Position numbers and translations under genes: made by a program
Part shown: in pieces, positions 1 through 6,349 of the stretch
Layout: every line of letters starts with the position of its first letter
Position numbering within the stretch: the stretch's first letter is position 1
Assembly (NCBI GenBank): GCA_934546725.1
Contig: CAKTED010000048.1
Span: forward strand, 1-9,240
DNA length: 9,240 nucleotides
Source of the DNA: an uncultured Oscillospiraceae bacterium
Lineage (GTDB): Bacteria > Bacillota > Clostridia > Oscillospirales > Oscillospiraceae
Direction of reading: 5' to 3'
Notes under the pieces: model-generated
What the model saw: only the letters and a program-made list of their open reading frames with translations
The model's database searches: none
Told to the model about the DNA's origin: nothing

Positions 1-364
1 CTGCCTCGATTTTCAGCTTGACTCATACCTTGGCTATCTCATAGCAGGGGACGAAAAGGCCGAGTATATCATCGTGAGCAAGGATAAGGGCTTCGGCGGC
101 GTCGCGGCCTTCTGGTCGGCGCGCGGGGTCCATATCGAGCAGGTGAAAAATCTGCTGCGCGAGAGCGAGGAATCTATGGCAAGCCGCCTGACCTCCGTTT
201 TGCCTTCGTTCAAGGATGACGTTCCCACCGTTCTCCAGCTTATAGAAAAGTACAAGACCAAGCAGGGACTTAATAACGCCCTTGTAAAGCTCTACGGCAG
301 CGAAAAGGCCGGGACGATATACAAGGCCATCAAGCCCTTCATCTCGGACAAAAAATCGCAGTAA
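1..364 (+). CDS. PIN-like domain protein, C-terminal part (5' truncated)
   Basis: The reading frame is open from base 2 to the TAA at 362-364, giving 120 residues, and it clearly began upstream. A GTG at 74 could be read as a start, but the 24 codons before it encode LDFQLDSYLGYLIA followed by YIIVSKDKGF, which is conserved-looking PIN-like sequence, so I treat this as the end of a longer protein. The Asp of LDFQL and the Asp of SKDKGF resemble acidic residues of PIN/NYN-type nuclease folds, seen in Firmicute proteins of the form 'LDFQLxSYLGYLI...(I/V)SKDKGFD'. The rest, about 75 residues, is charged and helical-looking and I do not recognise a domain in it. If the assignment holds it would be a cytoplasmic metal-dependent RNase-like or nucleic-acid-binding protein. 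The substrate is unknown. The gene ends 11 bases before a strong terminator. The family call rests on motif recall, and the catalytic N-terminus is not visible. Confidence 0.7.
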   Translation, partial: CLDFQLDSYLGYLIAGDEKAEYIIVSKDKGFGGVAAFWSARGVHIEQVKNLLRESEESMASRLTSVLPSFKDDVPTVLQLIEKYKTKQGLNNALVKLYGSEKAGTIYKAIKPFISDKKSQ

Positions 365-375
365 ATACAGAAAAA

Positions 376-421
376 GGGCCGGGAGCAGCGCAGGATCATG
401 CGCCGCTCCCGGTCCTTTTTT
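376..421. terminator. Strong intrinsic terminator, usable in both directions
   Basis: GGGCCGGGAGC (376-386) pairs with GCTCCCGGTCC (405-415) with a single G-U pair. A second stem, GCGCA with TGCGC, stacks inside the loop. On the plus strand six T follow (416-421), which ends the PIN-like gene. On the minus strand five T follow the stem (the A tract at 371-375), so it can also end the dehydrogenase operon coming from the right. If so, the repeat region 421-706 is transcribed as the 3' untranslated tail of that operon. Confidence 0.9.
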
Positions 422-466
422 GCGTTATGCTGCTATTGGCGTTCAGTGGACGCGGAAACTGAAAGT

Positions 467-513
467 CTCCGTCATTCAGAGGCCGCGTCAGTGGCCGTGG
501 AATCCCCACGGAG
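467..513 (+). repeat. Intergenic repeat copy A (GTCATTC...GAATCCC type)
   Basis: The unit runs from CTCCGT (467-472) to its exact inverse ACGGAG (508-513). Inside it are GTCATTCAGAG (471-481) and GAATCCCC (500-507). The same two blocks, in the same order, recur in copy C and, inverted, in copy B. Copy A and copy B face each other: GAATCCCCACGG of A (500-511) is complementary to CCGTGGGATTC of B (553-563) apart from one extra C. Confidence 0.7.
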
Positions 514-548
514 GGGTATGGCAGTACGTCATCGTTACCCTCATGCAA

Positions 549-600
549 CCAGCCGTGGGATTCTTCGGTCGCCTGCGGCTCCCTCTGAATGACGTGCTGG
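549..600 (-). repeat. Intergenic repeat copy B, inverted orientation
   Basis: Read on the minus strand this unit has GTCATTCAGAG, then an Ala/Arg-codon-like GC stretch, then GAAGAATCCCACGG. The plus-strand positions are GGGATTC 557-563 and AATGAC 588-593. Its ends CCAGC (549-553) and GCTGG (596-600) are inverted repeats. Of the three copies it is closest to the widespread Clostridial intergenic motif of the form 'GTCATTCTGAG...CGAAGAATC' as I remember it. Confidence 0.7.
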
Positions 601-643
601 AGGGAATGTTCGCGGCGGTAATGGTGACGCGTGAAGCCCACGT

Positions 644-687
644 CCCCTCCGTCATCCTCGCACAGCGGGAATCCCCCAACGGAGGGG
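644..687 (+). repeat. Intergenic repeat copy C, shortest
   Basis: A perfect nine-base inverted terminus bounds the unit: CCCCTCCGT (644-652) and ACGGAGGGG (679-687). It holds GTCATCCTCG (651-660) and GAATCCCCC (669-677), matching copy A in order with a shortened centre. As RNA it would form a hairpin 20 bases past the dehydrogenase stop on the minus strand. No T tract follows, so I do not call it a terminator. Confidence 0.7.
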
Positions 688-706
688 CAGCCCCCCGATA
701 CGCCGC

Positions 707-1501
707 TCAGTAAATGCCCAGCGAATGGCCGCCGTCGATCGTTACGATTGTGCCGATCACCTGGTCGGAGGCAGGGCTTGCAAGATATGTGGCAAGCGCG
801 CCAATCTCAATGGCCGTGCCAAGGCGACCCGTCGGAATGGTGTTTGCAATACCCTGCACGGCCTCCTCGGAAAGTCCCGCCAGGAGGTTTGAATAGGTAT
901 AGCCCGGCGCAATGGCGTTAACGTTGATGCCGTACTTTGCAAGCTCCAGGCCGATGGCGCGCGTAAACTGGTTAACGCCCGCCTTGGCGGTGCAGTAAGC
1001 GCCCATGCTGACGGCGCGGCTGGCCATATCGCCCGCGTTGGAGCTTATGTTTATTATCTTTCCGCCCTTGCCAAGCTCCTTCATGTGCCTGCCGACGAAA
1101 AATGTCATGCGCGCAACTCCGTTGAGGTCGACGTTTATGCAGTGGAAATAATTCGTCATCTCATCATCCATCTCAAGGAAATCGCCGTTCGTGCCGACGC
1201 CCGCGTTGTTCACAAGGATGTTTATCTCGCCGTAGTCGGCAATGATCTGCTCCACAACGTCGCGGCAGGCTGCGGTATCGCCCATATCGGCCTTATAGAA
1301 TTTCATCTTGCCGCCGCCCTGAGCCTCAAGCTCCTTAACGGCCTCGGCTCCGCGCTTTTCGTCGCGCCCAAGGATGGCAACGTTTACTCCCTGCTGGGCA
1401 AACGCCGTTGCAATGCCGAAGCCTATGCCCTTTGTTCCACCCGTGACCACCGCGTTCTTTCCCGCGATGGCAAATGCGTTGTTCATGCTCGTAATGGCCA
1501 T
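707..1501 (-). CDS. Short-chain dehydrogenase/reductase (SDR), classical type
   Basis: A 264-residue protein of normal length for classical SDRs, which catalyse NAD(P)-dependent oxidoreduction of alcohol/carbonyl groups in the cytoplasm. Visible motifs in order: the nucleotide-binding TGGTKGIG (20-27), Gly-Arg after strand 2 (45-46; Arg there may favour NADP), D72 in the adenine pocket, NNAG (98-101), Ser-Ser (153-154), the catalytic Y169-x3-K173 pair and PG (199-200). All key residues are intact. The ATG at 1501 is chosen because GGAGGA lies 6-7 bases before it; Met6 has no such site. The gene follows the ligase-like gene by 18 bases and is the last of the operon. Substrate cannot be read from sequence: 3-ketoacyl, sugar/polyol or steroid substrates are all possible. 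Its place behind two polysaccharide genes hints at a sugar role, but only weakly. Confidence 0.9.
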   Translation of the reverse strand: MAITSMNNAFAIAGKNAVVTGGTKGIGFGIATAFAQQGVNVAILGRDEKRGAEAVKELEAQGGGKMKFYKADMGDTAACRDVVEQIIADYGEINILVNNAGVGTNGDFLEMDDEMTNYFHCINVDLNGVARMTFFVGRHMKELGKGGKIINISSNAGDMASRAVSMGAYCTAKAGVNQFTRAIGLELAKYGINVNAIAPGYTYSNLLAGLSEEAVQGIANTIPTGRLGTAIEIGALATYLASPASDQVIGTIVTIDGGHSLGIY

Positions 1502-1519
1502 TGTGATCTCCTCCAGAAT

Positions 1520-3052
1520 TTATTTTCTGCTCTCCGCCGCAAGGCGGGAGGCTGTGTAAACGATAGCTATGAGAAACCAGAAAAGCGCCATAACGCGCGG
1601 ATAGCTCCACGCATAGTCCGTAATGCCGAATATCATCGAGCCGACGATGCCGCCCACGCAGCCCGCCGCCGCACCGTGCAGCACGGGTGAGGTCCCGCTC
1701 CGCACTGTCCTCACGCCCTTCTTCAGAGCGAAAAACATCGTAAGAACAAAGCTGCCCAGCGCGAGGATGCCGGACTCCGCCCATATCTCCAGATATATGC
1801 TGTGCGCATGCACAAACGGGAACGCCGCGTTATAATAGCCGTATTCATCGGCGATATACTTCAGATTTGTCGTCCCAAGCCCGACGCCGCCGAGCGGATT
1901 ATCCTTAATTATATTGTAAACCGCCGTGTATATATACGTTCTGCTGTTTATGGAGGAATCAGAGCCGCCGAAGATGGTGAAAAAGCGGTTGAGTATATTT
2001 GCCGGCAGCATTGGAACTGCGATAAAGAACAAAATGGCAAAAACCGGGATGAGCCGCGGTCTGAGAATGATAATCATCACAAAAACTCCGACGGCAAACG
2101 CCATCCATGCTCCGCGCGAATACGTCATGAGCATTGTGCCCACGCCGAGGACAAAAGCCAGCCAGAACGCGGCCTTTTTCCTCTTTCCCGGCGTATACAG
2201 CGCACAGCCGAGCATCAGCGGCGTAAAAAATACCAGAACGTTGGCGCAGGCATTCGGGTTATCAAAAAATGAATACACGCGCCCCGGCATATTCGCGTTT
2301 ACGGAAAGGTCTGTAAACGACGAGCTGGCCGGAATGCCCATAACGAAGCGCTGATAGAAGCCGTATGCGCTGCACGCAAAAATGCCGAGCGCAAAGCTGA
2401 GCATCAGCAGTGTGAACTGCCGCTCGTTCTTTACTGCAGAGGTGCAGACGCCGACGATAAGCATGCAGGTTACGCTGAAAACGGCAAAGCGCAGGCTCTC
2501 ATCCGGCTTCGGCGCCCAAAGCGCCGAGGCAAGCGTTACAAAAGCGAAAACGAGCGGCCACAGACCGATGGCGTCAAAGCGGACAAGCCCGCTCCCGCGA
2601 ATGTTCCTCAGCCACAGGCAGAGCAGCGCTGCCGTCGCCAGAAGCAGGCTGTACATATTGTTCCACTGCTTATGATGAATGCTCAGCAGCGCTATCGCCG
2701 TAAGGCAGATGATGTACGGCGCGGCCTCTCCGATCAGCGTAAGATAGTACACCATGCGGCTTTCGCCGAGCGTTTTTTCAAAGCGGGTATATATTTTTCG
2801 CAAAAGCCATGGGAAAAAGTTCGCCACGGCGCTTACAACGCGGCACGCGGCGCTCTGCCGCCACTTTTCATCCGTTTTGCACTCCGATGTGAAGAGAAAT
2901 TTTATCAGGCTCCCGTCCGCAAGCCTTCCCACCCACGCCATGAGCGCAAAGAGCAGGTACGCGGCAAACGAGCGCGAGGCCGCCGCTTTGATCCTTTCGT
3001 AAAGCGGCGAAAGGCTGCTGCCAATAAAGCTGTTCCGTAAAAGCTCCGTCAT
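1520..3052 (-). CDS. O-antigen ligase / Wzy-like polysaccharide polymerase
   Basis: A 510-residue polytopic membrane protein with roughly a dozen hydrophobic segments. It matches the Wzy_C/O-antigen ligase family, which transfers or polymerises undecaprenyl-linked glycans outside the membrane. Supporting motifs: FDNPNACA (263-270), YSRGAW (311-316), NPLGGVGLG (385-393) and VHAHSIYLEIWAESG (414-428), the last being the loop with a conserved His and Glu before the final helices. The start at 3052 has AGGAG seven bases upstream, inside the end of the glycosyltransferase gene, and only three bases separate the two genes, so translation is probably coupled. The first ~105 residues, one hydrophobic segment followed by a charged Lys/Arg-rich stretch, precede the family core and are an N-terminal extension. 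In a Gram-positive this would act on a capsule, exopolysaccharide or wall-linked glycan rather than LPS. Polymerase and ligase cannot be told apart here. Confidence 0.88.
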   Translation of the reverse strand: MTELLRNSFIGSSLSPLYERIKAAASRSFAAYLLFALMAWVGRLADGSLIKFLFTSECKTDEKWRQSAACRVVSAVANFFPWLLRKIYTRFEKTLGESRMVYYLTLIGEAAPYIICLTAIALLSIHHKQWNNMYSLLLATAALLCLWLRNIRGSGLVRFDAIGLWPLVFAFVTLASALWAPKPDESLRFAVFSVTCMLIVGVCTSAVKNERQFTLLMLSFALGIFACSAYGFYQRFVMGIPASSSFTDLSVNANMPGRVYSFFDNPNACANVLVFFTPLMLGCALYTPGKRKKAAFWLAFVLGVGTMLMTYSRGAWMAFAVGVFVMIIILRPRLIPVFAILFFIAVPMLPANILNRFFTIFGGSDSSINSRTYIYTAVYNIIKDNPLGGVGLGTTNLKYIADEYGYYNAAFPFVHAHSIYLEIWAESGILALGSFVLTMFFALKKGVRTVRSGTSPVLHGAAAGCVGGIVGSMIFGITDYAWSYPRVMALFWFLIAIVYTASRLAAESRK

Positions 3053-3055
3053 TTT

Positions 3056-4072
3056 TCAGCTCCTGTTTCTGTTTTTCACCGCGTAGAGCGCGGCAAGCGT
3101 GCGGTACATGCGCCGCCGTATCAGCGCGGCTACCACGGTTTTGTTCCTTCCCATGCCCTCGGGCTTATGATTTTTTACCGCGTCCGCAAAAATGCCGCTC
3201 TGGCACATTCTGCGCAGCTCCTTCACCCTTTCGCTCTTCGGCAGGGTGTTTCCAGGCGCAAACTCGTTGCCCACGGCTATGAGCAGCCCCGCCCAGAGCG
3301 TGGTATACTCCCAGTCCTTCGCTACGTCTATGGAATATTTTTTCACCAGCTCGCGCTTGAGCTCAAGAGAGCGCGCGAAGGTATCGGTATAGCCCTTCAG
3401 ATAGCGCCGGGTCACGGACGTCGGGTTCAGGCAGTAGCGGTAAAGCTCCCCGTCCGTCACGGCAAGCTCATGCCCCTGGGCGAAATATTCAATAAGGAAC
3501 AGCTCGTCCTCAAGATACGCGCCGGTAAAGCGGATATTCGCCCTCTTTATGTCGGCGGCGCTGAAAAGATAGCACCACACAAAGCCGTTGAAGCCCGCTT
3601 CCAGCCTGTCGCAGAGCAGCGGGCGAGCTATGAGGCTTTTCGCCGCCTCCGCGTCGTAAAAGCCGCCCGGAACATGCGCGCCATATGGCGAAAGCGTTCC
3701 GTCCGGCGCCTCGGCGATAAAGTTGCACATCGCCGTGCCCGCGCCGCGCCGCTCCATCTCGCCGAGCATGCGCTCATAGGCCTCCGGCAGCAGATGATCG
3801 TCCGCATCCGCAAAGGCGATAAGCTCGCCCTCCGCTGCGTCAAGCCCCGCGTTCCGCGCGCGGCTTACGCCTCCGTTTTCCTGATGTATGACCCGAACGC
3901 GCGGGTCCGACGCTGCATACGCGTCGCATATGCTCCCCGTTTCGTCGGTCGAGCCGTCGTCTATTATGATAAGCTCAAGGTCGGCAAAGCTTTGAGCGAG
4001 GATAGAATCCACGCATTTTTTCAAATGCTCCTGCGCATTATACGCAGGAACGATAACGCTTATTCGCGGCAT
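3056..4072 (-). CDS. Family 2 glycosyltransferase
   Basis: A 338-residue GT-A fold enzyme that transfers a sugar from a nucleotide-sugar to a growing glycan at the cytoplasmic membrane face. It opens with ISVIVPAYN (4-12), then IIIDDGSTD (35-43), ENGGVSRARNAGL (65-77) and the metal-binding AFADADD (86-92), the usual order in GT2. The reading frame is open 38 codons further upstream to 4186, but those codons run through the promoter and have no family similarity. The ATG at 4072 has GAGGG (4080-4084 on the opposite strand) seven bases ahead, so I use it. The C-terminal third is basic and lacks a clear membrane segment. It is the first gene of the operon with the ligase-like and SDR genes. The sugar donor and acceptor are unknown. 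Confidence 0.93.
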   Translation of the reverse strand: MPRISVIVPAYNAQEHLKKCVDSILAQSFADLELIIIDDGSTDETGSICDAYAASDPRVRVIHQENGGVSRARNAGLDAAEGELIAFADADDHLLPEAYERMLGEMERRGAGTAMCNFIAEAPDGTLSPYGAHVPGGFYDAEAAKSLIARPLLCDRLEAGFNGFVWCYLFSAADIKRANIRFTGAYLEDELFLIEYFAQGHELAVTDGELYRYCLNPTSVTRRYLKGYTDTFARSLELKRELVKKYSIDVAKDWEYTTLWAGLLIAVGNEFAPGNTLPKSERVKELRRMCQSGIFADAVKNHKPEGMGRNKTVVAALIRRRMYRTLAALYAVKNRNRS

Positions 4073-4123
4073 TATTTTTCCCTCTTTGTGCTTTTTCGTG
4101 CTGCGGCGCACGCTGTTTTGCCC

Positions 4124-4152
4124 ATTATATATTAAAATTACATTTATTTCAA
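4124..4152 (-). promoter_or_regulatory. Sigma-A type promoter of the glycosyltransferase operon
   Basis: On the minus strand TTGAAA (4152-4147) is followed by exactly 17 bases and then a perfect TATAAT (4129-4124). Transcription would start near 4117, giving a leader of about 45 bases before the ATG at 4072. An A/T-rich stretch lies just upstream of the -35 (4153-4160), where an UP element would sit. This is the only clear promoter for the three-gene operon. Confidence 0.85.
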
Positions 4153-4228
4153 TAAAAAAAGCTGAATTATCGGCATACATATCCACAGAATAGAACTGTC
4201 CGAAAAATTATCGTTCACGAGGTGCCAT

Positions 4229-5059
4229 ATGAAATTACGCAAATCAGCCGCGCTGCTTCTTTCCGCCGCGCTTTCGCTGCTTCCCACCGCGCGCTGTGCC
4301 GCTGCCGAAACCGTGGAGCTGCCGGTGATAATGTACCACCACGTCCTAAAAAATCCGAAAATGTGGGGCGATTACGTTATTCCGCCGGACATGCTCGAGG
4401 GCGACCTGCAATATCTGCGCGACAGGGGCTATACGGCCATAAGCGTCCGCGAGCTTATCGCCTATGCCGAGGGGCGCGGCGAGCTGCCGGAAAAGCCCGT
4501 CATGATAACCTTTGATGACGGTCAGGCGAGTTTTGCCGAGTACGCGATACCGCTGCTTGAAAAATACGACATGTGCGCCGTGGCCGCGATAGTCGGCAAA
4601 TACGCGGATATCTACACCGAAAATGACGACCGCAACGTCAATTACGCGCACATGAGCTGGCCGGAGCTGGCCGAAATTTCAAAAAATCCGCATGTTGAGC
4701 TTCAGGCGCACACATACGATATGCACTCGCTCTCCGCCCGGCGCGGCTGCTCCATGCTGAGCGGCGAAAGCCCGGAGGCCTACCGTGCCGCGTTCGGCGG
4801 CGACCTTGAGCGCCTGAACGCCCGCTTCGAGCAGTATCTGGGCTTTATTCCGGAGGCCTTTGCCTACCCTTACGGCATAAAATGCTCCGAATGCACCCGC
4901 CTCCTGCTCGACACCGGCTACAAGGCCATCTTCAGCTGCGACGAGCGGGTGAATCACATCAGCAGCGATGATCCGGCCTGCCTGCATGATATCGGCCGCT
5001 TCAACCGCCCGTACAGCGCCGACAGGCAGGCATTTTTCGCAAAGTTAGGGATAAGCTGA
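4229..5059 (+). CDS. Secreted polysaccharide deacetylase (PgaB/IcaB-like CE4)
   Basis: A 276-residue protein with a signal peptide: Lys/Arg at residues 2-5, a hydrophobic core 7-19, and a likely cut near AAA-E (25-27). The mature part is a NodB-type (CE4) deacetylase that removes acetyl groups from amino sugars outside the cell using a divalent metal. Visible sites: PVIMYHHV (32-39), TFDDG (94-98) with the base and metal Asp residues, HTYDMH (161-166) giving the two metal His, and YPYG (213-216). The H-x4-H spacing and the MYHHV lead match poly-GlcNAc deacetylases (PgaB/IcaB) rather than the H-x3-H of peptidoglycan deacetylases such as PgdA. The start has GAGG six bases upstream. The gene is transcribed away from the glycosyltransferase operon, sharing its intergenic region. 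I saw no convincing promoter for it in 4153-4218. Substrate is inferred, not shown. Confidence 0.9.
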   Translation: MKLRKSAALLLSAALSLLPTARCAAAETVELPVIMYHHVLKNPKMWGDYVIPPDMLEGDLQYLRDRGYTAISVRELIAYAEGRGELPEKPVMITFDDGQASFAEYAIPLLEKYDMCAVAAIVGKYADIYTENDDRNVNYAHMSWPELAEISKNPHVELQAHTYDMHSLSARRGCSMLSGESPEAYRAAFGGDLERLNARFEQYLGFIPEAFAYPYGIKCSECTRLLLDTGYKAIFSCDERVNHISSDDPACLHDIGRFNRPYSADRQAFFAKLGIS

Positions 5060-5082
5060 CGGCCTGTTCCCAAATATACCGC

Positions 5083-5118
5083 GAGCCCGAACCCGGCATT
5101 CCGCGCGGGTTCGGGCTC
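5083..5118. terminator. Convergent-gene hairpin terminator
   Basis: GAGCCCGAACCCG (5083-5095) pairs perfectly with CGGGTTCGGGCTC (5106-5118), a 13-bp GC-rich stem with a 10-base loop. It sits between the deacetylase (+) and the cyclophilin (-), 23 bases from the first stop and 20 from the second. The T-rich tail is weak on both sides (AATATGTTT on plus, TATATTT on minus), so efficiency is uncertain. Confidence 0.7.
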
Positions 5119-5138
5119 AATATGTTTCGCACAGCTTC

Positions 5139-5771
5139 TCAGTCGATCACGCGCACGGCGCTGATCCTGGGCTGATTTTCCGCCGGGAGCATGCCGTTAT
5201 TATCCGCGCCCCAGCCGATCGCGGCGGCGCAGAGCTCGTCGACTATCTCCATGCCCTCCGTAACCGTGCCGAAGCCCGCGTAGCTGCCGTCAAGGAAGGT
5301 CGAATCGGCCTGAACGATGAAAAACTGGCTGCTGGCGCTGTCAGGGTCGCTTGCCCGCGCCATGGATATCGTTCCGCGAACGTGGGAAATATCGTTTTCC
5401 ACTCCGTTTGCGGAAAATTCGCCCTTGATATTTTCGTCCGAGCCGCCCATTCCGTTGCCGTCCGGGTCGCCGCCCTGGATCATGAAGCCGTCGATTATGC
5501 GGTGAAACGTCAGCCCGTCATAGAAGCCGTCGTTTGCGAGGTTTACAAAGTTCGTAACGCTTATCGGCGCGGTATCCGCGTCCAGCTCGCACTTTATCGT
5601 GCCGTAGTCCTCCACGTCTATCTCAACGTGGTGCTTTCCGCTGAGGAGCTCCCCCTCCGCCGCGGAAGAAGTCGTCGGCGCGGGCGTTTTTTCCACGGGC
5701 GTGGTCTTATTGCAGCCGGTAAACGCCAGTGCAAGCAGCATACATAACACAAATGCGGATATTTTTTTCAT
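5139..5771 (-). CDS. Lipoprotein peptidyl-prolyl cis-trans isomerase (cyclophilin)
   Basis: A 210-residue protein with a lipoprotein signal: MKKISAFVLCMLLALAFTGC, modified Cys at 20 (lipobox FTGC, Phe at -3 is less common but accepted). A Thr/Ser/Pro-rich linker (21-42) leads into a cyclophilin domain (47-210) that speeds folding of exported proteins on the outer face of the membrane. Key residues match human CypA: FHRIIDGFMIQGG (89-101) with catalytic Arg91 and the Phe/Met/Gln pocket, SQFFIV (148-153) and AGFGTVTEGM (165-174). The position of CypA Trp121 is Phe159, as in many bacterial cyclophilins, implying weak cyclosporin binding. The frame is open to 5858, but the ATG at 5771 is chosen: GGAG stands nine bases upstream and the signal peptide begins there, while the upstream codons overlap the promoter. 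Single-gene transcript. Confidence 0.92.
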   Translation of the reverse strand: MKKISAFVLCMLLALAFTGCNKTTPVEKTPAPTTSSAAEGELLSGKHHVEIDVEDYGTIKCELDADTAPISVTNFVNLANDGFYDGLTFHRIIDGFMIQGGDPDGNGMGGSDENIKGEFSANGVENDISHVRGTISMARASDPDSASSQFFIVQADSTFLDGSYAGFGTVTEGMEIVDELCAAAIGWGADNNGMLPAENQPRISAVRVID

Positions 5772-5825
5772 TTTAAAGCTCTCCAGTTCAGAAATTTGTA
5801 GGCGGCAGACACAGCCGCTGACGCA

Positions 5826-5854
5826 AGTATAGCACAGGCTCCGAAATTTTTCCA
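5826..5854 (-). promoter_or_regulatory. Promoter of the cyclophilin gene
   Basis: On the minus strand TGGAAA (5854-5849; 4 of 6 to consensus) is followed by 17 bases and TATACT (5831-5826). TGC precedes the -10, making an extended -10 that would offset the poor -35. The leader would be about 48 bases. The promoter starts five bases after the T tract of the ferredoxin terminator. Confidence 0.72.
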
Positions 5855-5858
5855 GCAC

Positions 5859-5892
5859 AAAAAACGCGCCGCTCCGTAAAAGAAGCGGCGCG
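5859..5892 (-). terminator. Intrinsic terminator of the ferredoxin gene
   Basis: On the minus strand CGCGCCGCT (5892-5884) pairs perfectly with AGCGGCGCG (5873-5865) around a 10-base loop, and six T follow directly (5864-5859). It lies 20 bases past the ferredoxin stop and isolates that gene from the cyclophilin gene. Confidence 0.92.
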
Positions 5893-5912
5893 GTCTTATG
5901 TAAGCTCTTTCT

Positions 5913-6296
5913 TTAAGCCTCGACGAGTTCAAGGACCTCCATGGGACATTCGCGTACGCACTTGCCGCAGGCGATGCACTTGGAGGGAACGTCTCCCACC
6001 TTGACCATAACGCCGAAGGGACATGCCTCGACGCACTTGCCGCAGCCGACGCAGAGCTTCTTATCGATCATGTAAACGCCCTTTGCGTTCTGCTTGATGG
6101 CCTCGTGCTCGCAGGCCTGCGCGCACTTGCCGCACTGGGGACATGCCTTTACCATGAGGCTGCCGTCCTTTTTGTTATCGATGCGGATGCAGGACTTATC
6201 CTGATCGAACTCCTTATAGAACATGGTGGAGCAGGCCACCATGCACTGGAAGCAGGCGTAGCATTTGGACGCGTCTTTGACCTTGATCTTTTTCAT
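5913..6296 (-). CDS. Four-cluster [4Fe-4S] ferredoxin-type electron carrier
   Basis: A 127-residue soluble protein with four C-x2-C-x2-C-x3-C motifs: Cys 12/15/18/22, 52/55/58/62, 82/85/88/92 and 107/110/113/117, enough for four [4Fe-4S] clusters, plus one extra Cys36. Motifs three and four end in Cys-Pro, as in classic ferredoxin domains. The order and sizes recall the electron-transfer subunits of CooF/HycB/DmsB type and ferredoxins found beside aldehyde oxidoreductases or hybrid-cluster protein. No catalytic partner gene is next to it, and terminators on one side and a promoter on the other make it a single-gene transcript. The frame begins at 6320, but the ATG at 6296 has GGAGG eight bases upstream and starts at MKKIKVKD, so it is preferred. 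Partner and redox role are unknown. Confidence 0.9.
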   Translation of the reverse strand: MKKIKVKDASKCYACFQCMVACSTMFYKEFDQDKSCIRIDNKKDGSLMVKACPQCGKCAQACEHEAIKQNAKGVYMIDKKLCVGCGKCVEACPFGVMVKVGDVPSKCIACGKCVRECPMEVLELVEA

Positions 6297-6349
6297 TATG
6301 GAAACCTCCGAAATAATCATAATAATTTGCCGTAAAGCGGCTCAGTTAT

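Larger units (their letters stand above)
421..706. other. Gene-free intergenic stretch carrying a repeat cluster
   Basis: About 286 bases lie between the terminator of the PIN-like gene and the stop codon of the dehydrogenase. The short open frames here, on either strand, have no ribosome binding site, no recognisable motif and Arg/Pro/Ser-rich translations typical of non-coding GC-rich DNA. What the stretch does contain is three related repeat units (entries at 467, 549 and 644) and a partial direct repeat: the bases around 443-457 (CAGTGGACGCGGAA) resemble those at 488-502 (CAGTGGCCGTGGAA). Confidence 0.75.

Noticed and set aside
398..713. Several small open frames in the repeat region as candidate small proteins
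   Set aside because: They overlap a terminator hairpin and repeat units, lack ribosome sites and have composition typical of non-coding GC-rich DNA.
1085..1690. 201-codon plus-strand open frame over the dehydrogenase start
   Set aside because: It is antisense to two real genes across their junction, with no ribosome site and no domain.
3167..4135. Long plus-strand open frame antisense to the glycosyltransferase
   Set aside because: It has no ribosome site and an Arg/Ala/His-rich translation without motifs. The opposite strand holds an intact GT2 gene, so this is a shadow of GC-rich codon bias.
4183..4191. DnaA-box-like ATATCCACA in the divergent intergenic region
   Set aside because: It is a single near match to TTATCCACA with no second box, no AT-rich unwinding repeats and no replication gene nearby, so it is probably chance.
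4153..4218. Possible promoter for the deacetylase (TAGAAC with a TATCGG-like -35)
   Set aside because: Both boxes match consensus poorly. I could not support a position, although some promoter must exist in this stretch.
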